DNA from: an uncultured Clostridia bacterium
GTDB lineage: Bacteria > Bacillota > Clostridia > Christensenellales > Borkfalkiaceae
NCBI GenBank assembly: GCA_947630775.1
Contig: CANRIY010000003.1
Span: 1-33,030 of the forward strand
DNA length: 33,030 nt
Reading direction: 5' to 3'
Part shown: in pieces, positions 26,099-33,030 of the stretch
How the letters are laid out: every line of letters begins with the position of its first letter
Position numbering within the stretch: the first letter of the stretch is position 1
Made by a program: the position numbers and the translations under genes
Notes under the pieces: model-generated
What the model was told of the DNA's origin: nothing
What the model saw: only the letters and a program-made list of their open reading frames with translations
Database searches by the model: none

Positions 26099-26408
26099 AC
26101 TGGTTGTTGCGCCTCAGGCAATGCTTGACATTGATAAAATAGGAACCTATATCAGAGAAGACTTGAAGGCGCCGGAAGCCGCGAAAGCTCTCATAGCCCG
26201 CATTCTCAATGCCGTCGGGCGTTTGAAAGATTTTCCGTTCTCCGGCGAAAAAATCAAATTCACCTATATCCCGGATTGTAATGTGCGCAGGGTTATCGTT
26301 GAAAATTATATCGTTCTTTACCGCGCGGAAGAACTGAATGACACGGTATCTGTTTTGCGTATCCTCTATGGCGGAACAGACTACCTAAACTATTTGAAAT
26401 TCGAATAA
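26088..26408 (+). CDS. RelE/ParE-superfamily toxin
   Basis: MPYKLVVAPQAMLDIDKIGTYI...RVIVENYIVLYRAEE...VLRILYGGTDY; overlaps antitoxin by 11 bp. Confidence 0.9.
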   Translation: MPYKLVVAPQAMLDIDKIGTYIREDLKAPEAAKALIARILNAVGRLKDFPFSGEKIKFTYIPDCNVRRVIVENYIVLYRAEELNDTVSVLRILYGGTDYLNYLKFE

Positions 26409-26423
26409 TCTCCCCCGAAAATC

Positions 26424-26452
26424 TTGCAAACTTCGGCCGTATGCGGTATAAT
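26424..26452 (+). promoter_or_regulatory. Sigma70-type promoter for tsaE
   Basis: TTGCAA-17 bp-TATAAT, 8 bp from ATG. Confidence 0.75.
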
Positions 26453-26460
26453 ACCCGTAT

Positions 26461-26868
26461 ATGGCTGTTTTTGTTTCACATTCCGAAGAGGAGACCCTGC
26501 GCTGGGCGGAGGAATTCGCAAAGTCGCTTGCGGCGGGAGATACCGTGCTTCTTGAGGGCGAAATGGGCGCGGGAAAGACGGTGCTCGCCAAGGGCATCGC
26601 AAGGGGGCTGGGCGTGAGATCGGAGGTTACGAGTCCCACCTATGCCTATATCAACAGCTATGAAGAGGGCAGGCTCCCGCTCTTTCACTTCGATTGCTAC
26701 CGCATTCCGTCCGAAGACTACGCGCGCGCCCTCGGGTTCGAAGAATATTTTTCCGCGGGCGGCGTCTGCTTGGTGGAGTGGAGCGAAAATATTCCGTCCC
26801 TATTGCCCGAACGGGTAAAAAGGGTGAAAATCGTCAAAACAGACGCGGGCAGGGAGGTCAGATTTTGA
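26461..26868 (+). CDS. tsaE: tRNA t6A biosynthesis ATPase TsaE
   Basis: LEGEMGAGKTVLAKGIARGLGV, SPTYAYINSYEEGRLPLFHFDCYRI. Confidence 0.93.
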   Translation: MAVFVSHSEEETLRWAEEFAKSLAAGDTVLLEGEMGAGKTVLAKGIARGLGVRSEVTSPTYAYINSYEEGRLPLFHFDCYRIPSEDYARALGFEEYFSAGGVCLVEWSENIPSLLPERVKRVKIVKTDAGREVRF

Positions 26869-27467
26869 AATTTCTTGCGATCGATACAAGTTCGAAGCGG
26901 CTGACCGTCGCCGCGCGGGGAGAGAAAACGGTGCTCCGCGACGCGCCCGATTGCGCCATGCAGCACTCCGTCCGTCTCATGGATGAGATCGACGCCGCAC
27001 TTTTGGGGGCAGAACTTTCCCCCGCGGCGTGCGATTTTTTCGCATGCGTCGTGGGCCCCGGCTCCTTTACGGGGATCCGCATCGGCATTGCGACGGTGAA
27101 GGGACTGTGCACCGCGCTTGGGAAGCCCGCGCTCGCCGTCACTTCCTTCGACTGCCTCGCATATGCTGAGAAGAGCGGGAAAAAGCTCACACTGGTGGAC
27201 GCGGGGCACGGCTGTTTTTACGGTTGTTGCTACGACGGCGTGAAAATTTCCTCTCCCGCCAAATACATGTCCCGCGAGGAAGCGGAGGCATTGATCGCGG
27301 AGGGCTACGCGCCCGTCTCGGCGGAGGAGCTTTCCATCCCGACCAAACTTCTTCCCGCGGGAGAAGGGCTTATTGCGGCGGCGGAGGCGCTTTCGGAACG
27401 CGCCGCGCCCTGCGCACAGCTCGAGGCGGTATATTTGAGAAAATCTTCGGCGGAGGAAGGACGATGA
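26865..27467 (+). CDS. tsaB: tRNA t6A biosynthesis protein TsaB (TTG start)
   Basis: LKFLAIDTSSKRLTVA, VGPGSFTGIRIGIATVKGL; AGGGAGG before TTG, TTGA overlap with tsaE. Confidence 0.9.
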   Translation: MKFLAIDTSSKRLTVAARGEKTVLRDAPDCAMQHSVRLMDEIDAALLGAELSPAACDFFACVVGPGSFTGIRIGIATVKGLCTALGKPALAVTSFDCLAYAEKSGKKLTLVDAGHGCFYGCCYDGVKISSPAKYMSREEAEALIAEGYAPVSAEELSIPTKLLPAGEGLIAAAEALSERAAPCAQLEAVYLRKSSAEEGR

Positions 27468-27898
27468 CGACAAGGGAATGGCGGATCGGCGATCTCGACC
27501 AGATCGCCGCGATCGAAGCGGAGAGTTTTTCCGATCCGTGGACGAGACGGATGCTCGCGGACTCCTTTCTCTCCGACCGCTTTACGGGCGTTCTTCTCGA
27601 AGAGGAAGGGAGCATCGTCGCTTACGGCGGCATGAGCGTCGTCTGCGACGAAGCGGAGATCGAGCTCGTCGCGGTGAGCGAAATGTTCCGCCGCTGCGGC
27701 AGAGGGAAAAAGATCGTAAGCGACCTGTTGGAGATCGCAAGAGGACGTGGGGTGAAGAAAGTCTTTCTCGAAGTGCGCGTCTCCAACGCCCCCGCGCAGA
27801 TCTTATATTTGAAGAGCGGCTTCCGCGGGCTGTACTGCCGCACCCGCTATTATCCCGACGGCGAGGACGCCGTCGTCATGGTGAAGGAGCTCTCTTGA
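27464..27898 (+). CDS. rimI: RimI-like GNAT acetyltransferase
   Basis: GNAT fold motifs, VSNAPAQILYLKSGFRGLYCRTRYYPDGEDAVVM; follows tsaB with ATGA overlap. Confidence 0.87.
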   Translation: MTTREWRIGDLDQIAAIEAESFSDPWTRRMLADSFLSDRFTGVLLEEEGSIVAYGGMSVVCDEAEIELVAVSEMFRRCGRGKKIVSDLLEIARGRGVKKVFLEVRVSNAPAQILYLKSGFRGLYCRTRYYPDGEDAVVMVKELS

Positions 27899-28590
27899 CG
27901 ATCAGTTTCGTGCAGCGGGGCGAGGGGGAGGATCTTTTGTTCCTTCACGGCTACCTCGCTTCCAAGGAAATTTTTACCCGTCAGATCGATTATTTTTCGA
28001 GATTTTACCGCGTTACCGCATTGGACTTCCCGGGCATGGGTGGGGCAAAACCGCTCGAAGCGCCGTGGTCGGTGGACGATTACGCGGACTGGACGCGGCA
28101 GGCGCTCAAAGAGCTCAACATCACCCGTCCCCGCGCCGTCGCCCATTCCTTCGGCGGCAGGGTGGCGGTCAAACTCCTCGCGGAGGGGGAGATCGGCCGC
28201 GCGGTGCTCACGGGCTGTGCGGGGATCGTAAAAAAACGCACGCTCTCCTATCATATCCGCGTGAAAAGCTATCATTTGGTCAAAAAAATCGCCCCGAATT
28301 TTGCGGAAAAGCATTTCGGGAGCAAGGAATATAAAACGCTTTCTCCCGTCATGCGGGAGAGTTACAAAAAGATCGTCAACGAGGATCTCAGGGAAACAGC
28401 CGCAAAAATTTCCGCGCCCGTGCTCTTTCTGCACGGGGAAAAGGACGAAGAAGTCCCGCTCTCGTCCATCCGCGTCTATCTGGAAGCGATCCATGGAAGC
28501 GAGCTGAAGATTTTGAAAAATTGCGGGCATTTTCCCTTTCTTGACGATCCGCTCGCCTTCAATCTGGCGGCAGAGGAGTTTTTACAATGA
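27895..28590 (+). CDS. Alpha/beta hydrolase (TTG start)
   Basis: LLFLHGYLASKEIF, DFPGMG, AHSFGGRVAVKL, VLFLHGEKDEEVP, GHFPFLDDP. Confidence 0.87.
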   Translation: MTISFVQRGEGEDLLFLHGYLASKEIFTRQIDYFSRFYRVTALDFPGMGGAKPLEAPWSVDDYADWTRQALKELNITRPRAVAHSFGGRVAVKLLAEGEIGRAVLTGCAGIVKKRTLSYHIRVKSYHLVKKIAPNFAEKHFGSKEYKTLSPVMRESYKKIVNEDLRETAAKISAPVLFLHGEKDEEVPLSSIRVYLEAIHGSELKILKNCGHFPFLDDPLAFNLAAEEFLQ

Positions 28591-30161
28591 CTACGACAAG
28601 ACTTTTGATATTTGCAGCGCTATCCGTGGCATTCACTACGATCCTGATCTGCTGCGCACTGCCGCTCTTCGGCATTTTGCAGCAGGAAAATTACGGGAGC
28701 GGCGACGCCGTCAAGTGGTATTGCAAAAAGAGGAACATGCTCCGCCGCAGGTATCAGCTTCTTGCGCTCTGCCTCGTGCTCGTCACGGCCATTCTCGGGC
28801 TGTGTTTTGCCTTTCTCGGTGCGTATGCGGAGATCGTCGGGGCGGTGGCATACATCGGGCTGTGCGCTCTGTTCGTGTTCGCCTTCCGCCGTGCGCTGAA
28901 GGTCCCCGTGAAGCCCACGAAGCGGCTCGTAAGGCTCGTAACTTGCACATATGTGTTGTTTTTTGCCGCGATCTACGGGTCGGAGATCGGGCTGTTTTAC
29001 GCGGCAAGGGCCATCGGGCACCCGCTTGCTGAGGCGCTTCGCCCCGTGCCGTTGGGGCTCTTCCCCATCCTGCTCTTCCTCTTTGCGGCGGCGGCGAACT
29101 GCGTCATGAAGGTCTATGAAGTCCCGCGTAGCCGCCATTTCATCAAAAAGGCGAAAAAGACTCTGGACGCGAGCGGTTGCGTCAAGGTCGGCATCACGGG
29201 GAGTTTTGCAAAGACGAGCGTCAAGCACATCGCCGCCGAGATCCTTTCGAAGAAATTCCGCGTGAAGGCGACGCCCGCCTCCTTCAATACGCCCATCGGG
29301 ATCGCGAAAACGGTCAACGGGGAGGGGCTCGACTGCGACATTTTTCTTGCGGAAATGGGGGCGCGGCACGTCGGAGATATCAGGGAGCTCTGCGACATGG
29401 TATGCCCGTCCTTCGCCGTCGTCACGGGCGTCTGCGCCCAACACCTCGAAACTTTCCATAGCCTTGACAATATCATCAAGGAGAAGGGCGAGCTCGCCCG
29501 CACGGCAAAGGTCGCCGTCTTGGGCGCTTCCGCCGAAGCGATGCGGGAGGACGCCCTGAAAGAGGGCAGGGACTTTGCGGCGGAAAACGTCGAACTCTTT
29601 GCCGATAAGACGTCTTTCACCCTCCGCATCGGGGAACGGAGCGCCGCGGTCGAAACCAAGATGCTCGGGCGGCATGCCGCAGAGGATATCGCGCTCGCCG
29701 CGGCCCTCTGTCATGCGCTCGGCATGACGTTTGAGGAGATCCTCTCGGCGATCCCCGCCGTCACCCCCGTGCCGCACAGGCTCGAACGGCTTGAAAGCGG
29801 CGGGCTCGTGATTTTGGACGACAGCTATAATTCCAACACGGAGGGCGCAAGAAACGCCGTCGAGGTGCTGAAACTTTGCGGCGGGAAGAAGGTCGCCGTC
29901 ACGCCCGGGCTCGTGGAACTCGGGGAGATTGAAGAAGAGGAGAACGCCGCGCTCGGCAGGGAGCTCGTCGGGCTCGATCTCGTCATTCTCGTCGGGGAGA
30001 CCCGCGTGCTCGCCGTCAGGAACGGCTATAAAGAGGGAGGCGGCGACGAGAAAAAGCTGAAGATCGTGCCCACGCTCGCGGCGGCGGAAGTGCTTCTTAG
30101 CGAATGTTTGCAGGCGGGCGACAGTGTGCTCTTTTTGAACGATCTGCCCGATAAATATTGA
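28587..30161 (+). CDS. murF: MurF-like Mur ligase with N-terminal multi-TM region
   Basis: About 180-aa hydrophobic N-terminus, P-loop GITGSFAKTSVKH, FLAEMGARHVGDI, VTPVPHRLERL, ILDDSYNSNTEGARNAVEVL. Confidence 0.85.
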   Translation: MTTTRLLIFAALSVAFTTILICCALPLFGILQQENYGSGDAVKWYCKKRNMLRRRYQLLALCLVLVTAILGLCFAFLGAYAEIVGAVAYIGLCALFVFAFRRALKVPVKPTKRLVRLVTCTYVLFFAAIYGSEIGLFYAARAIGHPLAEALRPVPLGLFPILLFLFAAAANCVMKVYEVPRSRHFIKKAKKTLDASGCVKVGITGSFAKTSVKHIAAEILSKKFRVKATPASFNTPIGIAKTVNGEGLDCDIFLAEMGARHVGDIRELCDMVCPSFAVVTGVCAQHLETFHSLDNIIKEKGELARTAKVAVLGASAEAMREDALKEGRDFAAENVELFADKTSFTLRIGERSAAVETKMLGRHAAEDIALAAALCHALGMTFEEILSAIPAVTPVPHRLERLESGGLVILDDSYNSNTEGARNAVEVLKLCGGKKVAVTPGLVELGEIEEEENAALGRELVGLDLVILVGETRVLAVRNGYKEGGGDEKKLKIVPTLAAAEVLLSECLQAGDSVLFLNDLPDKY

Positions 30162-30226
30162 GATAGAGCGAAAAAAGAAACGGTTTGAAACACCAAAGAG
30201 GAAAAATAACTCGGAGGTGTTTTTTC

Positions 30227-31303
30227 ATGCAAAAAAGGGTTGCGGTTTTCTTCGGCGGGACTTCCAACGAACACGAGATCTCCGTCATCACGGGCATGCT
30301 TGCCGTCAATCTGCTGCGCGGCGCGGCGTATGACGTTTTGCCCGTCTATCTCCCGCGGGCGGGCGGCATGGTCACGGGGGAAATGCGCGCGGTGGCGGAT
30401 TTCCGTACTCCTTCCGCCAAATGGAAGGAACTCCGATTCTGTACGGGCGGACTAAAAGGCGTGAAGGGGCATAAAAAATTCCCCGTGGACGTCGCGCTCA
30501 ACTGCTGTCACGGCGGGTTCGGCGAGGACGGGACGCTCTCCGCGCTCCTTCGGTGGCACCGCATCCGTTCCGCGTCGCCCGACGTACCCATGTCCGCGAT
30601 CTTCATGGATAAATCGCTCACGAAGGCGGCGGCGCGGGGGCTTGATATCCCCGTGCTCGACGGCGTTTCTCTGTCCGAAGGGCAGGGAGCGGAAGCGGTA
30701 AATATCCCCCTTCCCGTCATCGTGAAGCCCGCGCGGCTCGGCTCGAGCATCGGCATCAAAGTTGCCAAAACCAAGGAAGAACTCGAAAAAGCGCTTGCGC
30801 TCGCCTTCACACTGGACGGGACCGTGCTCGTCGAACCCTATCTCGAGGGGCGGCGGGATCTCAACTGCGCCGCTTGCAGGCTTCAAGGGGAAGTGCACCT
30901 TTCCCCCGTCGAGGAAGTCTTTTCAAGCGAGGACATCCTCACCTTTTCCGAAAAATACGAGGGGACGGGGGAGCGCAGATCCGCCCTTCCCGCAGAGATC
31001 CCCGAGGAGACCGCAACGGAGATCCAAAATTATACGCGGCGCATCTATGAGGCGTTCGGCGGGAGAGGCGTGGTGCGTGCGGACTTTTTGCTTGCGGACG
31101 GGAAGGCGTACTTCAACGAGCTCAACACTGTGCCGGGGTCGCTCGCCTGTTATCTCTTCGGAAAGAGCCTTACGGATGCGAAAAATTTCCTTGCATCCCT
31201 CGTGGAAGAGGCGCTTCGCGCTCCCGAAACCCAAAAACAGACGGTCGTAACGGGCATTTTGAACGGTTCCGTGTTCTCGGGCAAGGGCGGAAAGCGGGTT
31301 TGA
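30227..31303 (+). CDS. ddl: D-alanine--D-alanine ligase
   Basis: VAVFFGGTSNEHEISVITG, CCHGGFGEDGTLSALL, VIVKPARLGSSIGIKVA, YFNELNTVPGSLACYLF. Confidence 0.92.
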   Translation: MQKRVAVFFGGTSNEHEISVITGMLAVNLLRGAAYDVLPVYLPRAGGMVTGEMRAVADFRTPSAKWKELRFCTGGLKGVKGHKKFPVDVALNCCHGGFGEDGTLSALLRWHRIRSASPDVPMSAIFMDKSLTKAAARGLDIPVLDGVSLSEGQGAEAVNIPLPVIVKPARLGSSIGIKVAKTKEELEKALALAFTLDGTVLVEPYLEGRRDLNCAACRLQGEVHLSPVEEVFSSEDILTFSEKYEGTGERRSALPAEIPEETATEIQNYTRRIYEAFGGRGVVRADFLLADGKAYFNELNTVPGSLACYLFGKSLTDAKNFLASLVEEALRAPETQKQTVVTGILNGSVFSGKGGKRV

Positions 31304-31316
31304 CCCTCCGAAATTG

Positions 31317-31345
31317 TTGCAAAATTTACAATAAACCCTTATAAT
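31317..31345 (+). promoter_or_regulatory. Sigma70-type promoter for icd
   Basis: TTGCAA-17 bp-TATAAT, 6 bp from ATG 31352. Confidence 0.75.
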
Positions 31346-31351
31346 AGAGGC

Positions 31352-32554
31352 ATGGAAAGAATTCAAATGAAGACGCCCCTCGTCGAAATGGACGGGGACG
31401 AAATGACAAGGATCCTCTGGAAAAAGATCAAAGAGCTCCTCATCGAGCCGTACGTCGAGCTCAGAACGGAGTACTACGACCTCGGGCTCAGACACAGGGA
31501 CGAGACGGGCGACCGCGTGACGGCAGACAGCGCGCTTGCGACCAAAAAGTACGGCGTGGCAGTCAAGTGCGCGACGATCACCCCCAACGAGCAGCGGATG
31601 GAAGAATACGGCCTTCACGAGATGTGGAAGAGCCCCAACGGGACCATCCGCCGCATTTTGGACGGTACGGTGTTCCGCGCGCCCATTCTCGCAAAGGGGA
31701 TCCGCCCCTATATTCCGGGCTGGAAGAAACCCATCGTCCTCGCCCGCCATGCCTACGGCGACGTATATTCGGCGGCGGACGTTCTCGCGGAGCGGGGAGA
31801 AAAGGTCTACCTCGTGGGAGAGGACGCCGAGGGGAAGGAGACCTTCCGCCGTCTCGTGCACGATTTCAAGGGGGAGAAGGGCATGGTGCAGGGCATGCAC
31901 AACACGGAGAGCTCCGTCCGCTCCTTTGCCCATGCCTGTTTCCGCTATGCGCTCGAAGAGAACCTGCCCCTGATGTTCGCCTCCAAAGATACGATCGCCA
32001 AGATCTACGACGGGCAATTCAAGAAAATTTTTAATGAAGTCTATGAGGAGTACCGCGCCGAATTCGAGCGGAGAGGGCTGTGGTATCTCTATACCCTCAT
32101 CGACGACGCCGTCGCCCGCATCATCCGTTCGGAGGGCGGCATCCTCTGGGCGTGCAAAAATTACGACGGGGACGTGATGAGCGACATGGTCGCCACCGCG
32201 TACGGGTCGCTCGGCATGATGACGTCCGTGCTCGTTTCGCCCGACGGAAAATATGAATATGAGGCGGCGCACGGCACCGTCACGCGGCATTATTACAAGT
32301 ATCTCAGGGGGGAAGAGACCTCCACGAACTCCGTCGCCACGATCTTTGCATGGACGGGTGCCCTGAAAAAGCGGGGGGAACTCGACGGGATCGCAGAACT
32401 TGTCGCGTTCGCCGAACGGCTCGAACGGGCAACGGTCGCGACGGTCGAAGCCGGGGAAATGACGGGAGACCTCATCCCGCTCTGGTGCGGTGACGCTGCG
32501 CCCAAAAAATTGGACACGGAGGGCTTCCTCCGCGCCGTCGCAAGCAGATTATAA
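31352..32554 (+). CDS. icd: NADP-dependent isocitrate dehydrogenase, eukaryotic-type family
   Basis: VEMDGDEMTRILWKKIKE, CATITPNEQRMEEY, PNGTIRRILDGTVFRAPI, YDGDVMSDMVATAYGSLGMMTSVLVSPDG, EAAHGTVTRHY. Confidence 0.95.
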   Translation: MERIQMKTPLVEMDGDEMTRILWKKIKELLIEPYVELRTEYYDLGLRHRDETGDRVTADSALATKKYGVAVKCATITPNEQRMEEYGLHEMWKSPNGTIRRILDGTVFRAPILAKGIRPYIPGWKKPIVLARHAYGDVYSAADVLAERGEKVYLVGEDAEGKETFRRLVHDFKGEKGMVQGMHNTESSVRSFAHACFRYALEENLPLMFASKDTIAKIYDGQFKKIFNEVYEEYRAEFERRGLWYLYTLIDDAVARIIRSEGGILWACKNYDGDVMSDMVATAYGSLGMMTSVLVSPDGKYEYEAAHGTVTRHYYKYLRGEETSTNSVATIFAWTGALKKRGELDGIAELVAFAERLERATVATVEAGEMTGDLIPLWCGDAAPKKLDTEGFLRAVASRL

Positions 32555-32600
32555 ACGACATTTCCTCGGTGCCCCTCATAGGAGAGCTAAGGTCAAAATT

Positions 32601-32745
32601 TGCCTGCCCCCTTTTAAGGGGGCGGGGTAGGGGTGGGGGTTCCCTCGGCGCCCTTTTAGGGGAGCCAATGGGCAAAAACTTGCCTGCCCCCTTTTTAAGG
32701 GGGCGGGGTAGGGGTGGGGGTTTCCTCGGCGCCCTTTTAGGGTCC
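32601..32745. repeat. Two tandem copies of an 80-bp repeat: hairpin plus G-quadruplex motif
   Basis: tgcctgccccctttt(t)aagggggcggggtaggggtgggggtt(c/t)cctcggcgcccttttaggg starting at 32601 and 32681. Confidence 0.93.
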
Positions 32746-32757
32746 TTTCTTAGGGAT

Positions 32758-32800
32758 GGCGGGAAAAGGCGGCCATTCTATTTATGGAGCCTTTTCCGCC
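32758..32800. other. Long hairpin without U tract
   Basis: GGCGGGAAAAGGC ... GCCTTTTCCGCC with inner CCAT/ATGG. Confidence 0.75.
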
Positions 32801-32830
32801 TGAGCTGTCACGCGCCCTTACGCTCACACC

Positions 32831-32880
32831 TTGGCTCCCCTTATAGGGGAGCTGTCACCGCAGGTGACGGAGGGGTTTTT
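32831..32880. repeat. R2 repeat copy
   Basis: ttgGCTCCCCttataGGGGAGCtGTCACCgcaGGTGACggaggggttttt. Confidence 0.8.
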
Positions 32881-32938
32881 GAAACCCCTTTGGCTCACTT
32901 TGTTCGCCACTGTCTCATGCGGGTAGAGACCCGCATAA

Positions 32939-32998
32939 CTTCGCGCCTGTGGGGCTCGTGCCGCCCTTCGACGACAAAAGAACGTGCGGGCGGGGCGG
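32939..32998 (-). repeat. Dispersed repeat R5, copy C
   Basis: Minus strand gccccgcccgcacgttcttttg...gaagggCGGCACGAGccccacaggcGCGAAGTT. Confidence 0.55.
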
Positions 32999-33001
32999 TC
33001 A

Positions 33002-33030
33002 GCATTTGCCCGAAACATATGGGCAAATGC
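33002..33030. other. Perfect 10-bp hairpin at the window end
   Basis: GCATTTGCCC-gaaacatat-GGGCAAATGC. Confidence 0.75.

Overview
GC-rich chromosomal window, probably from a Clostridia-like Bacillota (inferred from gene content). About 21 credible protein genes. Left to right: a very large repetitive membrane-anchored protein (-), rmuC (-), cca (-), a lipid kinase and PAS-PP2C phosphatase pair (+), a three-gene beta-glucan-type locus (GH16 lipoprotein, five-module beta-sandwich lipoprotein, domain-swapped GH3 with TM segments at both ends), mnmG (-), dnaA (-), recF-PHP-vanW (+), an FMN riboswitch with ribU, a Phd/RelE-type toxin-antitoxin pair, a tightly overlapping tsaE-tsaB-rimI-hydrolase-murF operon, ddl and a eukaryotic-type NADP isocitrate dehydrogenase. 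Intergenic space is packed with several families of short structured repeats. The observations most worth following: (1) a 183-bp, stop-free, in-frame insertion of these repeats inside mnmG; (2) a vanW ORF that reads through the consensus promoter and FMN aptamer of the next gene and terminates inside the conserved aptamer core; (3) a dispersed repeat family whose flanks are conserved while its hairpin stem changes sequence but still pairs; (4) two tandem copies of a hairpin followed by a textbook four-tetrad G-quadruplex motif; (5) the GH16/CBM-like/GH3 locus. All calls come from reading the sequence and supplied translations; no database search was run.
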